The notes under the pieces: model-generated
The model's database searches: none
Told to the model about the DNA's origin: nothing
What the model saw: the letters and a program-made list of their open reading frames with translations, nothing else
Source of the DNA: Diadema setosum
Lineage: Eukaryota > Echinodermata > Echinoidea > Diadematoida > Diadematidae
Reading direction: 5' to 3'
NCBI RefSeq assembly: GCF_964275005.1
Contig: NC_092702.1
Span: forward strand, 31,782,726-31,846,725
Length of the DNA stretch: 64,000 nucleotides
Shown here: in pieces, positions 46,016 through 61,000 of the stretch
Position numbering within the stretch: position 1 is the stretch's first letter
Layout of the letters: every line of letters begins with the position of its first letter
Translations under genes and position numbers: made by a program

Positions 46016-49000
46016 ATTTCATCGAATATTCTGACATACCGGTGTTATATCTTTGGCTATCCGTGGAGTATCAATACTCATCAGACTGCTAGGTTTCTGC
46101 CATGAGCCGCCGTACCCTTGCTGTTCGCCTCCCTGCATGCCGTAACTGTCCCGAAGTAATTCTGTTCGGGCATATCGAAAAAAAAAGTTTAGATTACGAA
46201 TTGTTTCTCACATTTTCAACAGATCATTCTGTTTGGAAGAAACTCATCTTCTTCTTTGCAAGTTACAACTTTATGGAAACTTTGCTCGTAAGACGTATTC
46301 TCAAATGCAAAGTATGCAACATCCTATCAATCATCAGTTGTAATTCATTGATTCATAAACCTCGAGTTTTATTTCACTATAAAGTCATATTTTGAATTGA
46401 TTGATTGACTAATGTGGTTTATTGAATGACTTGCACAGTAGATGGAACATAGCAAAAATATAGCAGAATTACACAACAGTCATTCAATATTGTGTCAGGT
46501 GTACTCTTCATTTTGCTTCAGTTTTTGATGGATGGACGGAATTAGATGCCATACTTAACTGAAGTGAACTGAACACAGCAGTCAATACGCTGAATTGCTG
46601 TTCACTTCACAATTGTATAAAATCGTACACAAAAATCTTAATTATGAATATAAAAACCTTGATAATAAACACATACCCATCTTTACTAGCTAAAACTTAC
46701 AAACTGTCAAAGACACTGAAAACAAAATACAACAGTGGAACATAAATATGATTCGAAATCAATTATATAATGATAACATAAGAAACCATGTAAGCATTCT
46801 TATAAAACGGACGAAAATGTAAACATTCAGGTGTGATGATTATGACATCACCCATGTAAACACATTGTAAAGGGCCAATAATTATAGTCAGGCCTATATA
46901 TGAATTCATACTTATTGGCCTCATTCCAATGAATTATCAACGATAAAGACGAAGTATTTATGATAACCGACGGATATATGGCTGCAAATTGAAGAAAATA
47001 TTGAGGAACGTATAACGGTGAAACTCAATCATCTTTTCTACTTTTTCAACTAAGAAGATACAGGAATGAAATGAGTTAAAGAGAAAACCAAACCCCCTAA
47101 AAGAGTCTAGATTCTGATCCTAATTTATCTTTCTCTTCTTCATGTGAAGAGGGAGTGGATGAAATAGTTCATCGTCTTTTTTTTTTTCAGTCAAGTACTT
47201 TACCTTAGCGAAAATGTGCAAACTTAACCTAAGATTAAAGGGTGGAATCCCGTATAGAACAGACAGCAGGAAGATACATTTTAGATGTCTGATGTAACAC
47301 CTTATTTCAGTTTGATTATAAGTTACTTTTTTTTGTTTCCCATCATTACCGGTGTTATTATAAATCAGACAAAGTCAAAGGGCAATTCTGGACCAGTTAA
47401 GAATTAGTCTGAAAAGAAAAAAAAATGATCACAACCGTAAAAATCTGGTAAAAATTGATGAGAATTAGAGGTGTTGTGAAGTTTCGCTAATTTTTGCCAA
47501 ACAGTTTTCGAACAGTTGATATGAATACAAAAAACGAGTGAGCTGATGACGTCATCAGCTCACATTTTTCTGTTGACTGATAAATGAACGGATAACTCGA
47601 TTTTTCGGCTATAAAATATAAAACATGTTTTTCCTGACTGACTAATTTCAAAGTAATGATCAGTCAGATATATTTAGCTTGAGACTAGCCATGATTATGT
47701 TTGAACAACAAAAAAGTATAATATTATGGTTTTATGTACAATAATTATACCAAGTTGGGGGTGACGAATTATCAACTCACTGAATAGCATTATTCGTATG
47801 ACTGTTCAAGAACAGTTTTGTGACAATAAGCGAAACTTCACAAGTTCATAGCTTTCCTATTTTTTATCCAATTTTGATCAATCTCTCAACGCTGTACATA
47901 TCATATTGTTCTCTTTCTTGTTAAAATGACTTCTAAGTGGTAGGAATTGACCCTTAATGGAGTGACGACTAACCAGAGTAAGGTAAAACGGGGCCATGAT
48001 GGGTGGCCGGTTCCGCTCCTTGGGGCATCACGGATTGATGATGGTGGTGATGATGGTGGTGAATATTCGACACGCCTCCTAATGAATAATCTGGCACCGG
48101 TTTCCTTGGTAACACCACTGGAGAATGGAGAGTTGGCATGTGGCCCATTTGCGGGGGTCTCGTAAATTCGCTCTCAGAGTATATGGGAATGTTCCTGTGG
48201 GAAAGAATGACAAGAGGTGGGGGTTGTCAATTCGCTCTTCCTTTTTTTCTGCTCAAGAGAACACTTTCAAGATGAATTGGTCCAATCTTAAGCATATTTC
48301 TTGTATCAGATACACTGGTACGCAACGTGTACTAGTATATCAGAGTATAATGTGACGATAGTGGGTATCATGAGAAGAACATTATCACGAAACACAAAGG
48401 CCCGAATCCACGAAGGTGGTACAATAATTGAAACCATGGTTTAAACCATAGACAATTTGTACGGAGCGCCAAGTGTCGCATGGCCTATTTCTTTACGAAA
48501 TATGTCATTTCGTCAACGAAACGATCATTTCGTAACGAAATGGCAACATTTCGTCGACGAAATGATCATTTCGTTAACAAAATAAACATTTCGTCAACGA
48601 AATTGTCATTTCGTCGACGAAATGACTGATTTCGTAACGAAACAGGCCATGTGACACTTGGCGCTCCATAAAAGTTGTCCACTGTTTAAACCACGGTTTC
48701 ACAACCACCTTCGTGAATTCGGGCCAAAGACACGGGGCTAAATACATACCCGTTCCGACACATAGATGCTTTTACCAGTGCATGTTTCAATACTGTATAC
48801 GTTTCAAGACGTATGGGAAAATATAGAAGACACGGTTTTTCGTCATCGCTTTCAATTTGTTGTGTTATTCCTAGAGTAATTCATGTGTTAGGTGCTCGTC
48901 TGCATGCCAATTATAATCTTCGATACTATTAAAGGGAAAGAACCCTCCATGCTCATTTTTCTTTTTCCCCCTTTTTTTGGCGTACAAGTAAAATCAAAGA

Positions 49001-52000
49001 GGTTCAAGAGATGACGTAAAAACAGTCTTAATCCTTTTGAATTAATTTTGACGTCGCCATTCAAATATATTTGAAGTCAGTACCAAACTAGACCTGCTTC
49101 ACATGATAAAGGGAGAAACTTGATTCATGTCTCATTGACCAGCCACTCTTTAAAGAAGACGATGTCTTTATTGTGGTAATTACTTTCCCCATCCCTCGTG
49201 TCCCTATATTGTAAGAGATAAGATGTGCATAATGTCAAAGACGCGGGGACGCGCAAAAAAAAAAAAAGCGCAAATATTGATGAACGAAAAATCAAAATAA
49301 TTCGACCGGGCGTGGCTGGACACTAATTTGACATTAAAGAACTGAACTTGAAGATTATGAAATGTCGATTTTATTTGTCGGAATTACGCGGGAAAGTAAT
49401 AAAATCGGCTTTCCATCAAGAGCCTATAAGTTTAAACACTTTCACAACATTTAATATTTCTGATTTACACTTCTGCGCACATTGCCTTTTGTTTTATATG
49501 TCTATTTCATAAATGTATAAACAAGCAAAATAAACCATGAAAAATTAATCCTCAGATTGCTCAAAGATGACGACATCTAGCACCTAGATCAAGTTCGCTC
49601 TCCCACTTTTGAATCTCCTCGGTAAATATCAAACAAACAGAGCAGTGAAAGTATTATTGAAAACAATAATGACAACGAAGAAATTATGACATTTCATTTT
49701 TTTTTAATCATCTTACAAAGCTCTCACTGACTTGACAACAAGTCCTCGCAAAATCTCCATGCTATGTATAGGATTCGATTAGAAATGGATTCAATGAGAG
49801 TCAAACCTTATTTTCTATTACAAATTTTGTAGCAATATTGAGAGATTTTGTTGAATAGATTTTTGCAAAGAGTCTTGCTAACGTTTTTAAGACAAAACAT
49901 CATATTCATAAGTTTATGTACAAACAAACGCGGAAAGTTGTAAGGCGATATCTAACATCATCGGTGACACGACTTTTGATTTTGCAACATTTGCTCCGGT
50001 CTCATTTTCTCCAAGGACTAAGGGTTAGGGTTTGGGTTGTAATAGGGTTTTGTTTAGTTTGGATAAGGATTAGGGTTATTCTATGTCTTTGGGTAGAATT
50101 TATGTTTGGCTGAAGCAGCGTGCAGACATTTTCATGGGAGCAATTACCGCAGGAGGAAATGTCATTGAATCCACCTTACCATCCCATTTTGTCTGATTTG
50201 CATATGGGCTTGTGGTATCACAGTTTCATGAAAAATATAATAATGTGAAATTTGTATCCTTCTAATTATTCGAACCTATTGTTTTTATTGCTATCATAAG
50301 TATCATCATGACGATGGAGCCGATTTTTCCTTTCGATTAGTTCTAAAGTAACTCTTGATCAAAGTTGCATCTGCCTAGGACCGTAATCACACACACACAA
50401 ATACCGAACAGATCTGTACACGAGGAGACACACAGATTTAAGATAAAAATGAATGGATCTGTTCCTTTTTCTTCACGTGTTTTATGGCACTTTTTGCATT
50501 GAACATAACCAATTATCGTTCCCTAGTATGAACGATAGATATTTTTTTTTCTCACCCTATATCGGAGTTGCTTTGTCTCCTTCCGTAATAGTTGTTTCAG
50601 TTTGCATTGTAATTCACGCCTAGCTGTCGAGGTTTTGAAAAGAAGTGTAACCCCGAAAACTTGTTTTAGATTGAAGCTAGAATTTTGTCTGAAAGTCTAT
50701 TCATGTGTTTTGACTCTATTCTTCCTCACTGCTCGTATCCATCTTCTGAAACAAGCTTATCAACTACATTTAAACGTTCAGAAATACCTTTCCTCAGATT
50801 AATCCGTCTACTTTGAGCCCATCAATGCATTTCGTTAATTTGCATTACTCCCCAATACTATGACGGACCTTGGGAGCAATTCGTCTGTATTGTCACTCCT
50901 TAACAAACACGGGCGCGTTGCAAACCGCTTGACATGTTTACGAAGAGTCTGTTCTTATTTCAGAGCGACAAACCAAACATAAAAACACCCGCAGGCTGTA
51001 ACATTACAACAACGGAGAGAATGTGAAAAAAACCCTGATTTAATCACCGAGGCAGAAAAAATATTAATTCTCACTAACAAATCCTCAACTATTGTGAAAA
51101 ACAAATTATTTTCTAAGTCTCCTGCACAACGTTGCAAAGGGGGAGGATGGAAAGAAAGGGAGCATTAGAAAGGGTAAGTAAAAAGGAGTAAAATCAGTTT
51201 TTCACCAAATTGTATAGAGTATATGGGCGGCTATTCATTGGTCAGGGTTTGGAAAAGGAGACTTAGCAGGGATTGTAGGCGGGTGATGGGATGAGGGGGG
51301 AAAGGATAATATGGCGGGAACAAGACGGAGAGGACTCGGCAACCTCATGCGCCCCAGGCGAGAAGCCTCGGCAAGGAGCTGAGGACCAGTCTTAATCTTT
51401 AAACAATGTATCCACCAGACCCGCTGACTCCATAGTTCCCCTTTGTTTGGCTACCGAAGAGGTGGACGGTAGAGTGGATGTATAAGAAGCGTCTCGCAAA
51501 CTTATGTCGAATATTTCAGTGTCTTCTTCAAGCAGATAATCGCACACAATACCGGGCTTCTGTTGTTACTTTCTAACTAGACCAATGAGACAAGAGCTCG
51601 GTCCGCCGCTCTCTCCTCGCTGCGGCAAACGCCTCCGCACGGGCACGCCTTCACTTAGAGCGCAAAACGGGGTCGACATAAAGCTTGAGGAATCCATGAA
51701 ACTGACGAGAAAATTCTGACTTTGAAACCCTTGCAGTGAAGTGGCGGGCTTCTTGTAATCTATCCAAAATGTTGATGTAATTTAGGGTAAAGATAAAAAT
51801 AAATAAATTAAGGCTTCCCTTTACCCTTTAGAAGGGAAATCGGAAGTATCATTAATGTCTTTGATGCTTTTGTTTACGCATTATTTGAACTCGGTCGTCA
51901 TGGGTTTACTGTCAAAACCCATTATTGGATAACTGTCCTAAATTGTGTGACAGTGCACAGTGGTCCTTAATGTTATTCTAGCCATTACTGTATGTTTAGT

Positions 52001-55000
52001 AGAAGGTGTTTTTTTTTTCCTGTCAACAAGATCGGGAAATGAAATTGTAGTTTTCATCCTACGATTACAGAAAATTCTAAGTTTATGTTGGAACTATAAT
52101 TTTCTATCATGTCAATTTTTTGCTACGCAAGTGATAAATGGTTCTTATTTCAGCACCGGATGAAAGCTTCATAGGAACAGACGTTTAAATCTGGAAAGAT
52201 TTTGATCCTCGAACTGCCTAAGCTAAAACTGAAGCAAACATTCCAGTGGAAATGTCGTTACGGCTCAACCTAATGAGGAAATGGGCTCCAGATAGGGTTG
52301 TTTGTTTGTTAGTTTTTCTTTTAGTGCGAGCGTTGCTTGACGTTACCCTGCAACAAACGGTCATATTTATCTTCATTTACCATGTCGTAACGAGGTCATC
52401 CCACCGGACCGACACTCGCGAGTCACACGGCCCACGAGTTTGACATTGAATAAAGTTTCATGAGTGATACAACCCACGAGTCATACATAGCACGTGATTT
52501 CGACATCTAGACAAATATGGTCAATGAGTCCGACACTAGGCAAACAAGACCCAGAAGTACGACACGAAGCAAAACAGTTCCACGAGTTCGACATTATAGG
52601 TAAAAACGACCCAAAAGTTCGACATTCCATCACGGAGCTTAATGTAGCGATCTCGTTGGCCTTGTTTGTTTAGTGTCGAACTTATGGGCTGTGTGATTCT
52701 TGGGTTATCGGGCTCATGACGTGCACCCCTTGGTTATTAACCTTCCACTTTTAGGTTTAAAAAAAAAGAGTAATCGATACGGGAGTAAATTTGAATTCAA
52801 AACCCTTTATAACGTATCTTTCCTTACTTTACATCTTCCTCAGGCACGATATACTTGCAATGACTTTGGCTTGATATCTACGATTGAAGCATAAAACTGC
52901 ATCCGCTGAAATCAACAGAAATATCGACGCGCTATTCGCAAGGAGATATCTAAAACAAATCGAGACTTAAATGTACATAGACTAAAGCACTAATACTGGG
53001 TGGGCCACAATATCATCTTCCACAATCCACATATTTTGACATCTTGTTTTACCACTATCCCCGCAATTTTTTTTTCTTATTTCGAAATATTTTACATTTT
53101 ATTGTCATAATTATAGTAGCAACAAATTTGATAAATGTACATTTATCATTTCTTGATCCGTCCATGATAATTCACCATAATAAAAGAGAAGTTTGATCAC
53201 TCAAACGTTGATCACTCAAACGTTCAATTGCTTTGATGCGGAAGCCCACAAGTTACAGAAATTCGAAAGAAAAGACATTTTCCCTGGAAATATGACGAAT
53301 AGAAAAAATGCGAAGGCTATCGGTGCGTTGGTCAGTGTGATGGATATTGTATTGGTCAGTGGGCACCCCCGGTCATACCTCTGATTACTCGTGAACTTTT
53401 GTAACGCCACAATAGTGTAGAATGTACACTTATTGTTGACCATCGTTGATGCTTGTTATATTTCCATTCATCTGGAGTGACCATCAAGGAATGGTTCAGA
53501 GTGCTTTCATATTCCGGCGTCTTTTCGTACCTCTGGTATTCGTCATTTTATCTCAGTGAGTAATGGTAATAGTGGGCTATTTTAGTACAATGCACACTTT
53601 GTATCGTTATTTTCCATATGTTTCTCCGAATAACCACACTCGGTTCTTGTTCACATTCTATAATAAGATCTTCCCTGCTTCAACAACCGATCGTGATGCA
53701 ACGACGTGATACCCGTCGTATAAAGAGAGACATCAACTTTACTTAGCGCCAACTTCCTGTTCAAAAAACATCAATTAAATTCTTAGATTTTTGGACTAGG
53801 GAAGGACATTTGAATCGTCTTCATGGACAAACGTCTTCAGACAAGAAGTCCCTTCTTAAATATCGTTGATGAAATTCCTATACGAGTCTATCCGAATATC
53901 ACTTCATGCTATCATGATTTCAGGTTCCCGCATTGTCATTAACTCCCCCCCCCCCCACACACACACACACCTTTATTGGCTAACATCGAGCCACCACAAA
54001 ATTTAACATCCTATTGAATGTTTGAACATTATCATTAATCAGAGTACCAATGCAGGTCTAGCGCTTGTTCAGAACTGTTTCAGTCACTTTGTTTCAAGTA
54101 GCGCAAGTCTTTATGATTTACAAGTGGTCGAAGATGAATGACAGCGTTAACGTCATAAATCACACAGCAAAACTGTATGCCTCTTCTTTAGTTTAATGTT
54201 AATAATGATAATGATGATAGTTGATCTTTTTATTTTTATTTTATTTTTTTCTATTGATTCAAAGTGCTAATGGTTTACTATATAGTTTACTCTGGGTTTC
54301 CAAAGCACTACGAAGTCAGCACTAAGAAACCATTCTACCCAAAGATAAGCCTGCACTTCAGTATGAGTACAAGTTTTATACACGTGAGAGATAAAGTATT
54401 CCTGTGCATACGTCTTCACGATTTTGTCCACAATATCACAACATTTATTCTTCTTAATCAAACTTTGACGTCAAAGATACCTTTGGTGATGTTGGAAATG
54501 ATAATCATAATTATAGATTGAGGACCTTGGCATTAGAGAAGAGTCTTACCTGAAAGATGTTATCACTCGGTTTTATACTGTTTCTGACTCACTGAAGCAT
54601 CATTGTTGTGGAATCATATATTCGAAACAAACATGCAAGGAAACAAGTACATTTGAGTCATGCTCGAGTGTATTTTGCTGAACAAAATAAGACAAATCAA
54701 AACTCTTAAGATATCTATTGATTCGGACGAAAAAAAAAATAAGACAGAGCTTAACGTTTGTTGAACACATACTCATTGGCTGAGAAATTATAACATCGCC
54801 TTCCAACTAAAAGATGATAAAAACCGCGCATTTTTGTCATCTGAAAAAAGCCACTGCAAAGTTTTTTTTTTTTCGTATGTTTGTGTGTTTATGTCTGTAT
54901 GTTTATTTCTTTTTGTTTGTTTTTTTCCCTCTGGCAACTTGCCTAGGTCTACTAGTTTAGGAATAAGATGTCTTTTATTAGGAGACTGCAAACTACAAAT

Positions 55001-58000
55001 TTAGCAGTCTCCTCCACTTTCAACAACTTTGATTCGGTATTTGTCATACAAGTCACAACTATACAGTTGACATTATTTTCCTCGATTGCACTGTTATACT
55101 AATTTTGTGTCATTGTGTGAATTCAAATGTTTTTATTGCAATTTCATTTTTTATGAAATAAAAATAAACAAAAAGAAACGAAGATTATTGCTAGTACGGA
55201 ATAGTTTCTTTGAAGTGATTAATCATAAATTTATTGATTACACTTCAGAATAATTTTTCAGAGTTATCAGATGGAGACGTGTGATTAACTGTGTCATCAC
55301 CTCAGCCAAATTGCACTTTAATAAATTGCACTTATAAATTGCACATCAATTCTTAATGAGACATGTAAACTTTAAACTCCCATAAAGTTTCTCAAACTTT
55401 AGCTATTTTGATAATGTCTCTTTTCTCTGTAAACGTTTTTAATGGAATTGAGATTCTCTTCAAATAACGAGGGTACAATATCTTCATCGCCCAATCGCCA
55501 TTCTTCAGACTTATGCCCATTAAAAGAAATATTAAATAGATTGTATAACACATTTCTGGAGATAGACGCAAGGGAGCATTTTACCAGGATATTTGCAAAA
55601 TGGCAAGATTGACGGCAACATCATTCATTTTTTTTTGTCCTTTATAAAACTACATTTTCTCGTTTAAATGTCATTTAAATTTCATTTAAATTTCAATTTG
55701 CCTTCAAGACAGCGAGTCGAATTAATAAAATGTTTCTTCATCGACGGTATGGTTATTCTTTTGACTTAGAATGATGATTATGAGAACGATGGTTCATTCG
55801 TATGAATATAGCAATCTCAACATACTCTTTTCAGAGAGAAGTGACGGGAATGTCAATTTTGATGACTTGGAAGATCTTTTTTTTTTCAGAGTTTTGAATG
55901 GGATGCCATGTACGGATATTTGATATAGCAGCTGAGTCCATAGTTAAGATGGAGCATGAGTTTAGTTTGAAAAATATTGTCGTCTGCTACGTCTCCATTT
56001 TGTACACGAAGAAGAATTGTGCTGTCTGTAGCAGAGCAAAGACCAATATGAAGACCGGGCACATAACATAGAGAGCTTTGCAATTTACTATTACGAGTGG
56101 CAGCATTTATAGTTACCATGGCGTCGACCAATTAACCTTCTGCATGTTAATGATTGATTTAGCTCCTGCAATTGATTACTGCACTTGAAAAACAAAATCA
56201 CGAAGTGAAGTGGTCCTCACTTCATGCAAAGAAAAAAGCATCGAATTTTCAGTCACCCCCTTGTGAACTTGTGAAAAAAAAAAGATTTGTTTTATCAATG
56301 TAATAAAATTACAGTATGCACGCTATTGAATTTAGAAAGCGCAAGTAAATGAAATCACTAATCTTATTTGTCGTCTGCGATGTAAAATGAAAATGCAATG
56401 CCTCGAAAGATTCACGTGTAATCTTTCAATTCAGCCACAGAACAAGAAACTCTTTTGGATTTGAAAGTTTTACGTGTTTCACAAAAAAAAGAAGGAATAT
56501 TAGGAGCAATCACAAATCCAAATTACACGAATTGATGATGCTTTTGGTGTCACAAGTCTCCCGTTGACCTCATCATGAATTCCTTCAAACCTCATTTGTC
56601 AAAAAGTGAAATAAGAGGGAACAAAGTAAGTATCTTTTTCATTCTTAATTTGTACAGTTGCACAGCAACGACGACTTTTATTGGGAAAATTGTCGCAGTT
56701 GCTGAATTGTTTGATTCCTTTTCATTTTATTTCTTTCCATCATTCAATCAACGATAACTACAGTGTCACAGTGATGGGGTAGACATGATTATTACCAATT
56801 TTACTAAACTTATTTCATGCAAATTATTTTTTTTTTCACAGAACATAAAACAAAGAATTTAAAGATTATTTTGGGTATACCGATGTTCACTGAAAAATGG
56901 AAAAAAAGTTATAATCAGCAAATCGAATGTATGTAAAGAGTGTTTCCAGGCATGCGTAAAATGGATTATTTATGTTCTGAGAAGAAAAAAAGATGAAGGG
57001 TCCACTAAAAAATGAGTGGTCAACTAAGAAGCAGGGCTTGTAAATTGTGGTCAGCTGTTCAACCAGAGAGAAATGAATCATACACAAGCAGTATAAAACA
57101 ATTAAGTTGAAGAATGAAATACGGAGAAATAGTGACAAATCAAACATGAGTCAATTGCTGTATACAGAAAGTGCTTCAGTCTGAAGTTTTATCTTTATTG
57201 CTGCCAGGACTCGAAAAGAATTTTACGAGCACATCATTCCATAGCATTGGACCTTGTTTGAATGTTGTTGACTTTCCGACTAATCTGGAGCAAGAGGTGG
57301 GCGAAATATTTGTAAAATATTGTTTTGGGAGTGAATACATTGTACTCTGGTTGAGATAACGCATTTTGACAAAAGACTGGCAATGCACCATGCAGATATT
57401 GTTGCATGAATGTTCCTGTTTGGAATGATATTATACATTGAATTTGCATTATTTTTGTTTCAAATAAGAGATCAGACTGTTTAATGAAAATTATAGAACT
57501 CACTCTCAACAAATTATCATGGATAGGGTATACGTTTCACATTCTGTTTAGATTATAGCGCTACGCGAGAAACTAAGAACTTAAATTGGATGTAACTAAG
57601 ACGGTGAAATAATGATTTTAACAGAATGTTCTGGTATGAATTACAATTTCCGTTACAAAATGTATGTCCCAATCTTTCTTACAGACCGAATACTGAGGTT
57701 TTGTGATATTTAAAACTAAGCAATGCAGGAATTACGAGTTGGTTACAGTCTCCTTAGCTTATTTATTTTGTATACTGTAAATAATCGTCGGTGGCAATGT
57801 TACTATGCAGTAAAACCATGTGAGACCTTAAAATTCACTAAATCATCTCAAGTTCGAATTTGATGAAATCGTTCTACACTGTTTATCCAATTATGCTCTA
57901 TTTGCTTGAGTCAACTACAAGCTTCAATCCCTTAAAATTCACTAAATCATCTCAAGTTCGAATTTGATGAAATCGTTCTATACTGTTTATCCAATTATGC

Positions 58001-61000
58001 TCTATTTGCTTGAGTCAACTACAAGCTTCAATCCCTTAAAATTCACTAAATCATCTCAAGTTCGAATTTGATGAAATCATTCTATACTGTTTATCCAATT
58101 ATGCTCTATTTGCTTGAGTCAACTGCAAGCTTCATCTCTCAAGTGGGTCATTATTCGCGCCTTGCGTATAAATTGTTTACTTCACTATGATCATTTCAGC
58201 CTTCATGACAATGTATGATTACTACAAGATTTTACAATTATTGCAATTTCGTTTCTTTTCACATAGTTTTGCTGACCTTATTCTTTGTTACCAAGAAAGT
58301 GATATGAATATGTTTTTGTCTCCAAGGTACTCACCTTAAACCTCTGATGATACAGGGTATATTGTATATACATATATGTTTATGGATTCATTTTGAATAA
58401 ATATACTGTTCTACAGTTCAAAATCTATACATACACTATTGTCTATTTGTTCGTTGAAATTAGTTAGGCTGCTGCACTGTCTAACAGACAAAGGCAGATC
58501 ATTGTATAATTTGCTGCCATGATATAAAAACGTACCTTTACAATTTTGAGAAATATTTTCGGTAAATTCAATGATTTCTCACATTGTCTTAAAGAGTAAT
58601 TGATTACTTTGTAAGTAAATCTATCACGTAATTGATTAGGTGCCATTTCATGAAAAGTTTTGTACATCATCCGTCGAATAAACATGAATTGTGCTGAGAT
58701 TTTCTAAGTTTCCCAATTTAAGTTATCATGAATTTCACTTATTGTTTTATGATGACTTTACTTTGAGTATCATCCTGCCTGCTCTGTTCTGCAGTTTCTT
58801 TAACGTTTCTGCGTGGGCTTTGGCTGCTGCGTGCCAGATCATACCACCAAAATACCATCAGAATATAGTGGAATTACAGTGTTATACAGCAATTTCATAC
58901 TTGATTCCTTGAGAAATCCTCTTATTCTTTCCAAAAACAAAAAACAAAACCCACCATCATCTTGCTGACCTTTTCACACAGTTGCCCACTGTGTAGGCCC
59001 CATTTTAACTCTGAATCAATTATAATACCTAGAGAGTTGTTTGAAACCTTGCTCCTTCAAGCCAAATTCTGCCTATTACATGTATGTGGTGACTCAGAGT
59101 AGACTCCATCCTTTGTACATACATTAAAATGGCTGAGTTCAAGTCATGCAATCTGACGTTGGAGGATTATCAGTTTGTACTTTGAATGTACGGCTCCTAC
59201 ACAACTTCTTTACACAATATGGCAATTTTATTATAATTTTTCAGACTCTTTTCGTTTTGCTCAAGGCAGAAAGAGAAAGTTTTTTTTTCCAATTATCTGA
59301 ATGTCAAAATGACTTTTTTATGATGTGATCAACACATCAGTGTTCTATGGTTATGAAATAATGGCAGAGTCAGTGGTATCTGTATCAATTTCTCGATTTC
59401 CAGGAATTCAAAACAGATTGAAATATGGTTTATTTAAAGGTTTAAAATGTTCACTTTGAGACAACCGCTTACACATTTTCTTTGAAGTCCCATTAACAGT
59501 GGTAAGTCACAAATTGGATACCTATGCTTATTTTGTACGATTTAAAAACTTTTTTTTTCAAAAGTTACTGTAAATATAAACAAAAATATATTTCTAAGCG
59601 TTAAGCATGAATTGCATCTGCGCGATGGGCAATGAAGGCCTTTTTTTTCTTTTAAGTTCATCAGTTCTACTGCGAATAAAAGGTAGTCAAGGAAAAGATT
59701 GAAAAACCAGCTTTCAAAATACTTCTTGCAAATCAGAAAACTAGAATTGGATAATGTAATCCTTACCCACTCTTGGTATTCTCATAAATTGTTGAAACAC
59801 CTGCCAGATTCACTTAGGTAATGAGCTGTGAAAATACCGTTGGCGTGTGCGTACGCAGAAGGGAAAAAAGGCACTTCGGACACGTGCCTTGCTTACAGTA
59901 TCTCTTCAAAATTGCCTGCTGGATAATTATCATATCTGTTCGTTTGTAAGTGTGTGTTGTGCCAGAGGCCGAAATACTCTCTCTTTCTATCTCTGTCAGT
60001 ATATACGTGTTTATATTTATATATATATATATGTATATACCTACATACATATATAAAATTGCATATCAAAGGACATGCCAACAAGGTGATAATGCGGATA
60101 GTTCGAAGGACCTCATTCTATGACATACTTGGCCCAGGTAAGGTGATTAGTGCTGTCCACCACACTTGACTAGCAAATATCGCACATATCAGGAGCATGC
60201 AGTTACTTTATTGCAGGTGGTTAGATGACCAGTGATGGATTGGAATGCACATGCCCTCTGCTGAATCTCAACTAAATACTGAATATAAGGCGCGCTGGCA
60301 AGAAGAAGCTCTATTATCGCCGTGCTTATTTGTTTCTTTGTTGTTGTTTTTCTGGGGACCTACCCCACAACACCTGCGTTTCTGTTGGTTCCCTCATACA
60401 TTATCTGAATTTTCCAATATGATTATGACTTATTCCATACTGATTTAAATCCACTGTGTACCCTGAAATATTATGTAAACTTCAGTCAGAATCTTCAAAT
60501 GTGTGGTATACTATTCTTGACCTGTAGATGTATGCTACAAGTGCACTTTGCGTGGAAAAGAATAACAAATGAGATGAAATGTCAATAACCTGTGCATCAA
60601 TCATGGTATCTTTTCATCATTTTGGTATTGTTTTTGTTCTCTTCTACATACAATTATTAACAGATTAATTGTATATATTCATACATTGTTTCATGTTTGG
60701 AAAAAATAAACCTCACAAAAACTCCTTCATCATCGTCATGTGTATAAACAAATTGTAATTTTGCCAGTCTCTGTCTGTAGTCATACCATATCAAAACTTA
60801 TAATGTTACTATACCAAATTTAAACTACAGATGTTATAAACAATTGATTAAATGACAAAACCGAAGAAAAGAATATGGGTTTAACAGTTTGATCGCAAAA
60901 TGAGGGCTAGAGCAAAAAAATAAAAGAAAGAAAGATAAATAAATAAGAAAATATGATAGGAAAGTTTTAATAACAACTCCAAGAATGCTCCTTGCTATAT

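Larger units (their letters stand above)
42195..46039 (-). other. glass intron 3
   Basis: 3.8 kb, donor GTATGT, acceptor TGCTTTCAG. It contains a palindromic ACGAAATG element (42348-42662), half of another hairpin element (42663-42971), a C run (about 43290-43304), a TTAA-bounded repeat candidate (44491-44869), an AC microsatellite (45484-45517) and an AT microsatellite (45925-46012). Confidence 0.75.

Noticed and set aside
50026-50090. TTAGGG-like words suggesting an interstitial telomere
   Set aside because: Only a few degenerate GGTTAGGG/ATAGGG words, no array.
57826-58137. CRISPR-like direct repeats
   Set aside because: Units are 104 bp, contiguous, without spacers, in an animal intron.
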